Counted from the stretch's first letter, positions 1 to 9,450 are shown. The stretch is DNA of 64,000 nt from Candidatus Alistipes stercoravium (GCA_019119615.1 DWWQ01000011.1:29801-93800), one strand, 5' to 3'. The notes: a model not told the origin generated them from the letters alone. Made by a program: numbers and translations.

Positions 1-212
1 AGCGCCAGCTTGAGGACCGTGCGCCACGCCTCGTGGCTCTCGAAGTACCATTTGCGCCCCTCGCGGTGCGCCAGGGCCCGGTCGGCCGCCACGCCCGAGA
101 GGAAATCGATGGCGATGAAGGCCACGGCCGTGGCCACCAGGGGCCCGATCGGCGCAAAGAGCGCCAGCAGCCCCAGCGCCGTGCCGCTAAAGAGTCTGTA
201 CAAAACCTCCAT
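1..212 (-). CDS. phage holin family protein (partial, cut by window edge)
   Basis: Reverse-strand translation from ATG at 212 gives MEVLYRLFSGTALGLLALFAPIGPLVATAVAFIAIDFLSGVAADRALAHREGRKWYFESHEAWRTVLKLA; hydrophobic helices plus D-FLSGV-A motif typical of phage holin_4 proteins; absent from the ORF track because it is truncated. Confidence 0.7.
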   Translation of the reverse strand, partial: MEVLYRLFSGTALGLLALFAPIGPLVATAVAFIAIDFLSGVAADRALAHREGRKWYFESHEAWRTVLKLA

Positions 213-660
213 CGGTCGAGCAGCGTTTGAGGATGTTTTTTTGGGGATCGTATTCGGGGAACTCCGCGCGGTGTACGTCGAGGTAGTCCGTGGCCCGGCG
301 CAGGAGCGTCCGGATCTCGGTGCGGAGGGCCCGGCAGAGGCAGCGCAGGGCCTCCCCGTCGGCCGGTTCGCTCCACGACGAGCGGGGTGCCGTCGTGCCG
401 CAGGCTCCCGTGAGGATATCCAGCCGGGGCTGGAGCAGCAGACGCACGCAGAGCGCCGCGGGAGCCGCGAGGTACGCCTCGCGGAACTCCCCGTAGGCAC
501 CCCCGAGCAGCTCGTCGTAGAGCTCCTGCCCGAGGACCGGAACGAGGTAGCGGTGCTCCGCGGCGGCGATGTCGGCCTCCGCGATGATCCCGGGAGGCAG
601 CGTTTCGCCCTCCCGGAAGGCGAGGCGCAGGGCCTCGGCGGGGGTTATCAGGGTGTTCAT
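187..660 (-). CDS. phage head-tail connector-like / hypothetical phage structural protein
   Basis: 157 aa ORF directly downstream of portal gene, overlaps holin start; position and size fit a connector/adaptor. Confidence 0.55.
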   Translation of the reverse strand: MNTLITPAEALRLAFREGETLPPGIIAEADIAAAEHRYLVPVLGQELYDELLGGAYGEFREAYLAAPAALCVRLLLQPRLDILTGACGTTAPRSSWSEPADGEALRCLCRALRTEIRTLLRRATDYLDVHRAEFPEYDPQKNILKRCSTDGGFVQTL

Positions 661-795
661 ATTCGGAAGAGGGTTTCTTGGAAAAAAGCGTCGGCCGACG
701 CTTCGGACGTGTTGCCAACGACCCCGGAGGGGTGGATCCGCCGTGCCGGCGACGGAGGGTCAGACCCCACCGCGAAGGGCGCATCCGGGACGACG

Positions 796-2022
796 TCAGC
801 CGATGCTTGTGATGTTGTATTTCGAGATCTCCGAGAGGAAGGCCTGCTGCCGCGGGTCCTCGGGATCGTAATCGAGGCCGTCGGCCTTGCGGGCCTCCCA
901 GACCTTCATGTAGATGGGTTTCGAACGCGTCGGCGGGCGGTTGATGATCTCCAGCGACGAGGTGTCGAAGCCCAGCAGCTCGGAGATCACCCGGCGAATG
1001 GGCTCCGTGAGCTCGGCCTGCTCGGCGAGGATCACCGTATTGAGCGCTACCTCGTATTCGTGGAGGATGCGCTCGGCGCTGAATCCCGAGCTGTAGTCCA
1101 GGCCGCTCAAGGTCCGGAACCACGAGTGCGCCACGACGATGTCCGCGGTGGCCTGCTCGTGCAGCGACTTCCAGTCGCCCTCGTTCTGCGAGGCGATGGG
1201 GATGAAGCGCGAATTGTCGTCGTCGCCCCCTTCGCGGATCACGAACATCACCTGCCCGGGGTTTCCGGCGAACTTCCGCTCGGCCAGCCGCACGATGCGT
1301 TCGGCGTCGGCCTCGTTGCCCGCCGAGGAGTCGAGCATCATGACGCCCGACAACTGGAACGAGTTGTCCAGGCGCGAGATGTTCCACCGGTCGGTCTTGT
1401 AGGCGATGGCCGAGACGTTCAGTCCGGCGATGTAGGGCGGCACGCCATAGTGCTCGAAGGCGGGTTCGTAGTCCTTGTAGTGGATCATCGTGCGGAGCGT
1501 GCCGTCGGCCTGCTCCTCGAAGAGCGGGTAGAGGGGCAGCGTGCGGGCCTCCTCGGCGCGGAAGGCGCTCCAGTCGTGGTGCAGCAGGATGTGCCGCGAG
1601 TCGCGGGCCACGCGGCAGCGCGTGGCGTCCTGATGGTAGAACGAGAGGAAGGTATGCCCGGGGTCGGTAACCACCTCGAGGAAGGCGTTGCCGAAGAGGG
1701 CCTTGTCGAAGGCCAGCTTGTTGAGCAGCTGCCGGAGGCTCTCGCCCTCGCCGTTCACGCGGCGGATGAAGGCCGCGAGCTGCGGCTCGTGCTCCCCGTC
1801 GCAGGTGAAGCCCTTGCCGGAGATGTAGTCGGCCTTGTCGTTGATGATCCGGCGGTGGGTTGTCGAGCGGCGCGCCATCAGGGCCAGGGCCATCGGGAAG
1901 AGGTTGTCGTCGCCCCACCGCCAGAAGGCGTCGCTCTCGACGCGCGTCGTCCCGAACGAGATGTAGGGATCCGTACGGTTGGCGACGCCGATCGCCGGTC
2001 TGAATTTTTTCGCTTTGTCCAT
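796..2022 (-). CDS. phage portal protein
   Basis: MDKAKKFRPAIGVANRTDPYISFG...; portal-like sequence (FGNAFLEVV, YHQDATRCRV), next to capsid gene; internal start chosen at 2022. Confidence 0.75.
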   Translation of the reverse strand: MDKAKKFRPAIGVANRTDPYISFGTTRVESDAFWRWGDDNLFPMALALMARRSTTHRRIINDKADYISGKGFTCDGEHEPQLAAFIRRVNGEGESLRQLLNKLAFDKALFGNAFLEVVTDPGHTFLSFYHQDATRCRVARDSRHILLHHDWSAFRAEEARTLPLYPLFEEQADGTLRTMIHYKDYEPAFEHYGVPPYIAGLNVSAIAYKTDRWNISRLDNSFQLSGVMMLDSSAGNEADAERIVRLAERKFAGNPGQVMFVIREGGDDDNSRFIPIASQNEGDWKSLHEQATADIVVAHSWFRTLSGLDYSSGFSAERILHEYEVALNTVILAEQAELTEPIRRVISELLGFDTSSLEIINRPPTRSKPIYMKVWEARKADGLDYDPEDPRQQAFLSEISKYNITSIG

Positions 2023-2083
2023 ATCGCAGGTTCGCTTGCCGGGGGCCGCCCGCAACGCATGTGCGGGCGGTCCCGAAGGCGGT

Positions 2084-3061
2084 TTACTGTTTGTAGAAGT
2101 AGGTGATGAGGCTCTCGTCGAGGATGCCGCAGCCGGCCATGAAGACCGCACGCTGGCGGTTCTCCATCTCGTCGGGGTTGTACCACATGCGCACCTCGTT
2201 GCCGGGCATGTCGGCCGTATTGACCGCCAGTACGAGGTTGCGACGGTCCGTGAGCATGCAGAACGACTTGTGGAACGAGGTTCCGGTCAGGTAGCTGCCC
2301 AGGCGCACGTCGATGATCGGGATGCCGTGGTAGGCGAGCGTCTTGCGGCCGTTCACCGCATCGACATAGGCCGCGTCGGCGCCCTTCGCGTCGAGGTACT
2401 TTTCGTAGAGATGGCAGATGTCCGAGGTTACGAAGTAGGCGAGCTGGCCGTCGGCCTTGAGGTCCTGCGTGCGGGTCGAGGCCTGGGTCCACAGTCCGTC
2501 GAAGAGCTCGACGACCTTCTCGGGCGAGGTCAGGTCGGCATCCGCGTAGGTCTCGTTGTAGATCTCCTCGGAGGATACCTTGGCGTTGATGAGCTTCAGG
2601 AAGCCGTCGAAGGTGTTGTAGCCCGTGCCGGCGGAGGTGTCGCCCACCCACATCGTCGCGCGCAGGTTCTCGGCCAGCGCCTGGCGGAAGAGGGCCGTCT
2701 CGGCCTTCTCGAGGTCGGTGCCCGAGAGGTCGTCCATGTGGACGTTGGTGATCGCCGAGATCTTCTCGTAGACCATCGAGAAGTAGTCGGCCGCCGAGAA
2801 GCCCATCTCGGCCTTCACGCGCTTGAGGTCGATCTCGCGCTCGATCTTCGTGGCCGCGTCGCCGCCCGACCAGCCGGCCGCGGAGTACTTCTGGAGGATG
2901 TTGCGCTGGCCGTCCCACAGCTGGACGTGCGTGGGCGTCGGCATGTTGTAGAGGACGCGCACGCCCAGATCCTGGGCCGACACGCCGGTCAGCATCGGAC
3001 GGAAGAAGACGTTCTCGAGATCCGCGCCGGTGTACTGCTTGGCATTTTCAAGGTAAATCAT
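2084..3061 (-). CDS. phage major capsid protein
   Basis: MIYLENAKQYTGADLENVFFRPMLTGVSAQDLGVRVLYNM...; capsid-like protein between protease and portal genes; start at 3061 after clear intergenic gap. Confidence 0.7.
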   Translation of the reverse strand: MIYLENAKQYTGADLENVFFRPMLTGVSAQDLGVRVLYNMPTPTHVQLWDGQRNILQKYSAAGWSGGDAATKIEREIDLKRVKAEMGFSAADYFSMVYEKISAITNVHMDDLSGTDLEKAETALFRQALAENLRATMWVGDTSAGTGYNTFDGFLKLINAKVSSEEIYNETYADADLTSPEKVVELFDGLWTQASTRTQDLKADGQLAYFVTSDICHLYEKYLDAKGADAAYVDAVNGRKTLAYHGIPIIDVRLGSYLTGTSFHKSFCMLTDRRNLVLAVNTADMPGNEVRMWYNPDEMENRQRAVFMAGCGILDESLITYFYKQ

Positions 3062-3137
3062 GGTTGTGAAAGTTTTTTGAGAGATTTGTGGATTTTGTCG
3101 GTTTCGCCGTCCGGGAAGCTCCCGGGCGGCTTTTTTA

Positions 3138-4010
3138 TCAGCTGTGGAAGCACTTGGCGTCCTCGGCGTAGGCCCGTTCGTTGGCCGAGCGCATCGCCTC
3201 GCCGTAGGAGGGATCCTCGCAGGGCTCCGTGCGCGTAGGCGCCACACGCTCCCGGGCCGCCTCGGCCGCCGATATCGAGCGGCGGCGCAGTTCGGCCTCG
3301 TCGGAGGCGAAGTGCAGGACGTTGCGATCCTCGGGGAGCTCCTCCTCGGCGCGCAGCCCGAGCCCTTCAAGCAGGCGGTTCCAGCCGCGCGAGAGGTTCT
3401 TCGCCAGTCCCGGGGCCGGGCTCTCCGCCGCCTCGATCACGCGGTCGGCCAGTCCGGCGATCACGGCCTCCGCGGGCGAGAGCCAGCGGCCGTTGCCGTG
3501 GTTTTCGGCCATCAGGCGCTCGAACTCCTCGACGGGGCGTCCCGAGCGGGCGGCGTAGACTCCGGCGATGCGGGCGTCGGTCTGACGGAGCAGTTCGAGG
3601 CGCTCCTCGAGCTCCGCGGCGTTGCCCTCGGTCGAGCACATCGCCCGGTGGATCAGGTAGAGGGCGTTGGCCGAGATTTCGCGGCATCCCGCCGAGGCCG
3701 CCTGGGCGATGATCGTCGCCGCCGAGGCCGTGTAGCCGTAGCAGCGGGTCGTGATGCGGGCCCCGAGCGAGCGCAGGGCGTCGTGGATGAGCAACGCGTC
3801 GTTCACGTCGCCGCCCGTCGAGCGGATCTCGACCACCACCTCCGGGGCCTCGATCTCCGAGATGCGGCGCACCGCGTCGCGGAACTTCTCGTAGGTCGCC
3901 ACCCGGGCATCCGGCTCCTCGAACTGCCACTCCTCGGGAACGCCGATCGTCCCTTCGATCTCGATCGTGCAGCTGCCGGCCTTGTCTTTGATTTGGATTT
4001 CCGATTTCAT
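3138..4010 (-). CDS. ClpP-type (S14) prohead maturation protease
   Basis: VVVEIRSTGGDVNDALLIHDALRS, YGYTASAATIIAQAAS, ALYLIHRA: ClpP-fold G-G-D, Ser and His motifs; next to capsid gene. Confidence 0.85.
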   Translation of the reverse strand: MKSEIQIKDKAGSCTIEIEGTIGVPEEWQFEEPDARVATYEKFRDAVRRISEIEAPEVVVEIRSTGGDVNDALLIHDALRSLGARITTRCYGYTASAATIIAQAASAGCREISANALYLIHRAMCSTEGNAAELEERLELLRQTDARIAGVYAARSGRPVEEFERLMAENHGNGRWLSPAEAVIAGLADRVIEAAESPAPGLAKNLSRGWNRLLEGLGLRAEEELPEDRNVLHFASDEAELRRRSISAAEAARERVAPTRTEPCEDPSYGEAMRSANERAYAEDAKCFHS

Positions 4011-4013
4011 GAT

Positions 4014-4274
4014 TCAGTGTTTGAAAGTGTTGTAAAAAACGGTCCGTACCTTTTCGTAGGAACAGCAGAAGATATCCGACACGACGTGCATCGCCTCGCA
4101 GCGCCGCATGCCCTCCCGTTCGAGGCGGTGCACCTCCTCCCGGATCGCCAGCTGTTCGCAGCCGCGGCGCGAGAGAACCCCCAGCTCCAGGAGGCGCTCC
4201 ACGGCCTGGGCGGCCGTCAGTCCCTCGATCTCGCGGCGGGCGGTCTCGGCCAGTATCGTATCGATGCGTGTCAT
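4014..4274 (-). CDS. small phage-operon protein, possible helix-turn-helix
   Basis: 86 aa, overlaps preceding gene by 4 bp and lies 3 bp before protease gene. Confidence 0.6.
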   Translation of the reverse strand: MTRIDTILAETARREIEGLTAAQAVERLLELGVLSRRGCEQLAIREEVHRLEREGMRRCEAMHVVSDIFCCSYEKVRTVFYNTFKH

Positions 4275-6634
4275 AGGGCGTCCTCCTCCAGCCGGTCGAA
4301 TTCACAGCGCGCCAGCCCCTGCGCCGGGTCGTACTTGCCCACGCTCCGCAGCAGGGCCCTCACCACACCGCGGCCCGTGTCGATGCGGAAGACCGAGCGG
4401 ATGTCGGGACCTCCGGTGCCGGGTGCGAAAAGCGCGGCATACTCTCCGGGGGCGATGCGCAGCGTGAGGGTGATGCGCTCGCGGAGCGCCTCGCGCCGCG
4501 TCTGGCGGTCGTAGTAGCGGTGAAGCCCCTGTGCGCCGTCGCGGTCCTCGAAGCAGAGCGTGAAGGGCTCCGCCGCGTCGTCGCCCGCGAAGTGGAAGGC
4601 CACGAGCGGATAGGAGGCCTCGTCCGAGGGGTATCCCCACCGCTCGCCATCGGGCAGGGGGTGCATCCCGACGTAGCGGACGATGCGCGGCGAGAAGTTC
4701 GTGCCGTCCTCCTCCAGGTCGTCGCGGTCGCCGACCTCGGGCAGCAGCGCCGAAGGGGCATTGAGGTAGTGGCCCACGGAGTCGATCGTCGGGTAGAAGA
4801 GCGGGTTGCGGATCGTCTGCTCGCCCTGCAGGGCCGCCGTCGAGGTGCAGTCGGCGCTCCAGGCCCCGAAGGTGCCGCCGTTCTCCGCGTCGTAACGGTT
4901 CACGGCGCCGTCGCCCTCCCGGTAGCACCACGTCCGCCGTTCGTGGATGTCGAAGGCATGGTCGCGGCGCTCGACGCCCTGCGAGAAGTCCGTGCGGGCG
5001 CTCCAGTCCGCCTCGGAGCCCGCACCGAAGAGGTCGTCGGACGGCTCGATCCAGATCCGTTTGGCCGCCTCCTCGGTGTAGAAGCGCAGGTTGAACATCT
5101 GCGCGAGGGCCTCGAGCAGCTCGACCTGCCGGATGCGGTGCTGCGCGACGTCGGTAAAACGGATCTGTTCGCCGAAACCCGGCCCGGAGAGAAAGCGCGG
5201 CGTGAGCGAACAGCTCTTGTCCAGTTCGAGGCGCATCCCCTCCTCGGCCCCGGCGAAGTAGATCTGGTCGAAATACTTGGGCGACGAGGGGCCGAGGCGT
5301 TCGGAGGCCGTGCGCATCCGCAGCTCGACGGTCGTCTCGCCCGTCTCGCCGATGTAGCCGGCGTAGAGGGCCCAGTCGCCCGTGTAGCTTGTCCAGGACG
5401 ACCCTTCGAGGATCTCCAGCACGGGGTCGGAGAAGCTCCCCGAGGACGGCGTGGAGACCAGCGTCGAGCGCACCGCGAACTGTGCCCAGTCGGAGAGCAG
5501 GCCGTTCTGGCGGTAACGCAGACGGTAGCTGGCGCCGTCGCGGTGGTCGAAGACGACGATCCGGTAGGAGAAGTTCGCGCGGAGCGAGCCGCGCAGATCC
5601 TCGTAGCGGTTGGCCAGCGTGAAGGAGAACTCCGAGCCGGGCCCGAAGTAGATCGTGTCGAAGCCGGTCAGGCGCGTCCGCGAGAGGATCCGGTGGGCGG
5701 TGGTGTACTTGAGGTAGTATTCGAAGCCGACGCTCGTCTCGACGAGGGGCGTGAAGCAGATCCGCTTGCCGTCGAGGGCGAAGCAGCCGCCGTTGTTGTA
5801 GAGCCCCTCGACCGGTGCGCCGTCCGCATCGACGCTCTGCGGCGTGGCCGTCTCGACGATGTTGCCCACGGAGTTGAGCACACTCAACGGATTGGCAATC
5901 ACCTTGCCGACCTCGTTGGCCGTCGCCGAGGCGGTGGAGAGCCTCCGGGCGAGGAAGCCCATGCGGGCCTCGGCCGCCGCGGTGTCCCGCGAGGAGTAGG
6001 CGCCGCTCATGTAGAGCGAGCGGAAGAAGTCCGAAGCGAGGAAGCGGCTCTCGATGCGGTAGCCGGCCTCGGCGAAGATCCGCTCGACGAGCGTCGCGAC
6101 ATGCAGGAAGGGGTGGTAGTCGTCCGTCGAGAGGAGCCGCTCGTTGGGCAGCAGGTCGGTCGGGCTGGCCGACCGGGGGTATTCGTCGCGGTGGACGGGG
6201 AAGAAGCGCACGGGGGTCGCGGCCGTCCAGCTGCTGCAGATCTCCGTGGGCGTGAGCAGCGCCGTGTAGTCGATGCCCAGCGTGTTGAACATCCTCAGCG
6301 AAGCGTTCGCCGCCCAGCCGGCCCCGCCGTATCCGATCTCCAGCTCGTAGCCCTCGTCCGAAGCCGCCAGCAGGCGGACCCGGCCGCGGAAGAGCTCGGC
6401 GCCGCCCTCCGTGAGGCAGGCCTCGTGCGCCGCGTCGTTGAATTTCGCGAGGGTGTGCAGCTCGCGGGCAAAGCCCGTCGCCTCGTCGTTGCGGGGCGTC
6501 GCGGGGATCGTGATCTTCCACTTGCGTCCGTCGCGGCAGGCCTCGATGTCGGCCGTCTGCGCCGCATCCCAGGCCGGAAGGAGCAGCCGCTCCGTACCCA
6601 GATCACAGGATTTGTTGTCGATCGTCAGTTCCAT
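4271..6634 (-). CDS. large phage tail/baseplate-like structural protein
   Basis: 787 aa ORF in the phage operon, overlaps neighbours at both ends. Confidence 0.6.
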   Translation of the reverse strand: MELTIDNKSCDLGTERLLLPAWDAAQTADIEACRDGRKWKITIPATPRNDEATGFARELHTLAKFNDAAHEACLTEGGAELFRGRVRLLAASDEGYELEIGYGGAGWAANASLRMFNTLGIDYTALLTPTEICSSWTAATPVRFFPVHRDEYPRSASPTDLLPNERLLSTDDYHPFLHVATLVERIFAEAGYRIESRFLASDFFRSLYMSGAYSSRDTAAAEARMGFLARRLSTASATANEVGKVIANPLSVLNSVGNIVETATPQSVDADGAPVEGLYNNGGCFALDGKRICFTPLVETSVGFEYYLKYTTAHRILSRTRLTGFDTIYFGPGSEFSFTLANRYEDLRGSLRANFSYRIVVFDHRDGASYRLRYRQNGLLSDWAQFAVRSTLVSTPSSGSFSDPVLEILEGSSWTSYTGDWALYAGYIGETGETTVELRMRTASERLGPSSPKYFDQIYFAGAEEGMRLELDKSCSLTPRFLSGPGFGEQIRFTDVAQHRIRQVELLEALAQMFNLRFYTEEAAKRIWIEPSDDLFGAGSEADWSARTDFSQGVERRDHAFDIHERRTWCYREGDGAVNRYDAENGGTFGAWSADCTSTAALQGEQTIRNPLFYPTIDSVGHYLNAPSALLPEVGDRDDLEEDGTNFSPRIVRYVGMHPLPDGERWGYPSDEASYPLVAFHFAGDDAAEPFTLCFEDRDGAQGLHRYYDRQTRREALRERITLTLRIAPGEYAALFAPGTGGPDIRSVFRIDTGRGVVRALLRSVGKYDPAQGLARCEFDRLEEDAL

Positions 6635-7608
6635 GTCATGGCGGTGTTTTGTCGGTCGCGGATATCGATTTCGAGGCAGCAGAGGTTCCCCAGGCGGCGG
6701 ACGACCGCCTCGTCGGTCGCCACGTCGATCGGCGTACAGCTATCCTCGCCGACGACCCACACCTCGGGCGACTCGACCAGCTCGGCCAGTGCCGTGAGCA
6801 CAGCCTCGGTCTCGTAGGCCGAGACGAGCGTGCGCGTCGCCTCACGGCGGCGGGGCACCGCAACCAGCCCCTCGGGTCCCTCGGCGCGGAGCTTCTCGAC
6901 CTGCACGGTCGTCGTCCGCACGACGGGGAAGCTGTACTGCTCGACCGAGCCGGCGCTGCTGCGCCACGCCACGCGCACGGCCTGCTCGGCGGCCGGCACG
7001 ACGGTGTATTCGACCGTGGCGATCCCGTCGATCTCGACCGTCAGCGTGTCGGCCCCGGGGAAGTCGCGCGTGTCGAGGACGAAGAGCACTGGACCCTTCA
7101 GAAAGGCGGAGTAGCTCTGAGCCGTCATCGTGTCGGCCGAGCGGGCCGTAACGGTGGCCTTGACCGTTCCGGAGTCCGGGGCGAGGAGCGTCAGTTCGTC
7201 GCGCGCTCCCTCGGGGATGAGACGTTGGAGGGGGAGGGTTGTCAGCAGAGCCGGGGCGGCCACCTGCGTGCGGCCGGCCAGGAAGGTACGCTCGGGAGCC
7301 GTCGCCGCAGCCCCGTCGGGGAGGGTTCCCGAGGGTCCGACGGCCACCGTGGCCGTAACCGTGCGGCCCGTGGCGGCGTAGAATCCCGTGTCGCTCACCA
7401 CGGGCAGGAAATGCAGTGCGCGGCGCAGGAAGGGGGCGGCATCGAAACGGGCCGCGGCACTGGCGACGAAGCGCAGCGTGCCGTAAAGCGTCGAGCCGCT
7501 CCGGTCGGCGATGCGGATGTCGAGGTCTTCGGCCGCGGAGTGCTCCACGGCGTAGAGCACCTCGGCGCCGAGCGGCGCATACTGGGACGGAATCTGTGAG
7601 AAGGTCAT
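6625..7608 (-). CDS. phage structural protein (putative tail-associated)
   Basis: MTFSQIPSQYAPLGAEVLYAVEHSAAEDLDIRI...; first gene of the minus-strand phage operon, 10 bp overlap with next gene. Confidence 0.55.
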   Translation of the reverse strand: MTFSQIPSQYAPLGAEVLYAVEHSAAEDLDIRIADRSGSTLYGTLRFVASAAARFDAAPFLRRALHFLPVVSDTGFYAATGRTVTATVAVGPSGTLPDGAAATAPERTFLAGRTQVAAPALLTTLPLQRLIPEGARDELTLLAPDSGTVKATVTARSADTMTAQSYSAFLKGPVLFVLDTRDFPGADTLTVEIDGIATVEYTVVPAAEQAVRVAWRSSAGSVEQYSFPVVRTTTVQVEKLRAEGPEGLVAVPRRREATRTLVSAYETEAVLTALAELVESPEVWVVGEDSCTPIDVATDEAVVRRLGNLCCLEIDIRDRQNTAMTWN

Positions 7609-7793
7609 GGGATAAGGGGTTTTTGGAGAATCCGGGGTTGCGACGGACACCGCCCGGCGCCGGGGGCCGCCGCCCGCCTGCGGGATGGATGAAAAGGGGC
7701 GCAGAAGACCCGGGGGTGAAAGGAATACGACGGCAGAGCTGCGAGCTGCGGACAAAGCCGCGGGGCGGGGAATCCCCCGACGGCGGGCCGGGG

Positions 7794-7924
7794 TGTTGAA
7801 AAGTCCGTGGATAAACCGTGGATAAAATGTGAATGGATGTGGATAAGTCTACACAACCCGCTGGTACCGAATGGTCTCCGATTGTTGATAAGCGCCCCCG
7901 GCGGGGCTGTGCGGGTGTGGATTC
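7794..7924 (+). promoter_or_regulatory. cluster of DnaA-box-like 9-mers (oriC-like)
   Basis: TGTTGAAAA 7794-7802, CGTGGATAA 7806-7814, CGTGGATAA 7817-7825, TGTGGATAA 7838-7846 (perfect TTATCCACA on minus), TGTTGATAA 7883-7891, TGTGGATTC 7916-7924; all same orientation, non-coding. Confidence 0.6.
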
Positions 7925-8025
7925 CGGAGGCAAATATACGACACGGCGACCCCCCTTGTCAAGAGGCCGGCGCATTTTTTCCACGAAAAATGGAAAAGCG
8001 CGCCCGGGAATTCGCCGAAAGGGGT

Positions 8026-8033
8026 TATCTTTG
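8026..8033 (+). promoter_or_regulatory. Bacteroidota -7 promoter element TATCTTTG
   Basis: Matches TAnnTTTG, 21 bp upstream of GH27 ATG. Confidence 0.7.
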
Positions 8034-8054
8034 TTACCGGAAAACGAAAACCCA

Positions 8055-9290
8055 ATGAAATCCGTCATGAAACATCTGATTCTCCTCTGCGTCGCCCTCG
8101 TCGGCGCCGCGACCGCCTCGGCCCAGAAGTGGGAGGGGCTGGCCGACACGCCCCCGATGGGGTGGAACTCCTGGAACAAGTTCGGCTGCAACATCGACGA
8201 GCGGATGATCCGCGAGATGGCCGACGCGCTGGTCGATACGGGCCTCGCGGAGGCGGGCTACGTCTACATCAACCTCGACGACTGCTGGCACGCCCCGGAG
8301 CGCGACGCCGACGGATTCCCGCAGTGCGACACGACGCGTTTCCCGAGCGGCATGAAGGCCCTTGCGGACTACGTCCATGCAAAAGGGCTCAAACTGGGCA
8401 TCTACTCCGACGCCGGATGGACGACCTGCGCCGGACGTTTCGGCAGCCTCGGCCACGAGTACCAGGATGCCCTGCAGTACGCCCGCTGGGGCATCGACTA
8501 CCTGAAATACGACTGGTGCAACACGGCGGATATCAATCCCAAGGGGGCCTATACGCTCATGCGCGAGGCGCTGCGCGCCGCCGGGCGCCCGATCCTCTTT
8601 TCGATCTGCGAGTGGGGTTCGAACAAGCCCTGGGAGTGGGCTCCCGAAATCGGCCACATGTGGCGCACGACGGGCGACATCGGCCTCTCGTTCTCCGACC
8701 CGGAGGTCTTCGAGGGTCCGTGGAAACCCCGCACGGTGCTGCAGAACGTCGATACGAACGCCCCGCTGCGCCGCTACGCCGGCCCGGGCCACTGGAACGA
8801 CCCCGACATGCTCGAGGTGGGCAACGGCATGACGGTCAATCAGGACCGCGCGCACTTCACGCTCTGGTGCATGATGGCCGCGCCGCTGATCCTGGGCAAC
8901 GACCTGCGCACGATGACCGACGAGACGGCGGCGATCCTCACCGACCGCGAGGTGATCGCCATCGACCAGGATCCGCTGGGCGTGCAGGGGCTGCGCTACG
9001 CCACCGACAACGGCATCGAGATCTGGTTCAAGCCCCTCGCCGACGGCGACTGGGCCTTCTGCCTCTTCAACCGCACGCACGAGGAGCGCACCTACGAGAT
9101 CGACTGGCAGCTCTACTGCTTCACCGACACGGAGGTCTCGCAGCGCTCCACGGACTTCGACCGCATCGTCTACGAGGGCCGCGACCTGTGGAACGGCGGC
9201 AAGAGCTTCCGCACGGACCGTCCGCGCAGCGTGGTCATCCCGGCCGAGGATGTCGTCCTCTACCGTCTGAAACCCGTCGCCGGGCGCTGA
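8055..9290 (+). CDS. alpha-galactosidase, GH27 family
   Basis: PPMGWNSWNKFGCNIDE, YINLDDCWH, LGIYSDAGWTTCAG, YLKYDWCN motifs; N-terminal signal peptide. Confidence 0.93.
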   Translation: MKSVMKHLILLCVALVGAATASAQKWEGLADTPPMGWNSWNKFGCNIDERMIREMADALVDTGLAEAGYVYINLDDCWHAPERDADGFPQCDTTRFPSGMKALADYVHAKGLKLGIYSDAGWTTCAGRFGSLGHEYQDALQYARWGIDYLKYDWCNTADINPKGAYTLMREALRAAGRPILFSICEWGSNKPWEWAPEIGHMWRTTGDIGLSFSDPEVFEGPWKPRTVLQNVDTNAPLRRYAGPGHWNDPDMLEVGNGMTVNQDRAHFTLWCMMAAPLILGNDLRTMTDETAAILTDREVIAIDQDPLGVQGLRYATDNGIEIWFKPLADGDWAFCLFNRTHEERTYEIDWQLYCFTDTEVSQRSTDFDRIVYEGRDLWNGGKSFRTDRPRSVVIPAEDVVLYRLKPVAGR

Positions 9291-9422
9291 TTCCGGCGGA
9301 AGGGGAAGGGCGCAAAACGCCGATCCGGCAAGGACCCGCCACCGAACGGCCGGCATACAGCGCCGATCCGGCAAGGACGCCTGCCGGGCGCCGTATCCGC
9401 CCCGCCGGATATTCCGAAATAC

Positions 9423-9450
9423 ACCCCGGAGCCCGCAGGCCCCGGGGTTT
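9423..9450 (+). terminator. rho-independent terminator-like hairpin
   Basis: CCCCGGAGCCCGCAGGCCCCGGGG followed by TTTCT. Confidence 0.5.

Noticed and set aside
10-2106. 698-aa plus-strand ORF
   Set aside because: Antisense to portal and connector-like genes, compositionally typical of an antisense artefact
4520-6817. 765-aa plus-strand ORF
   Set aside because: Antisense to the 787-aa phage structural gene; no recognisable motif
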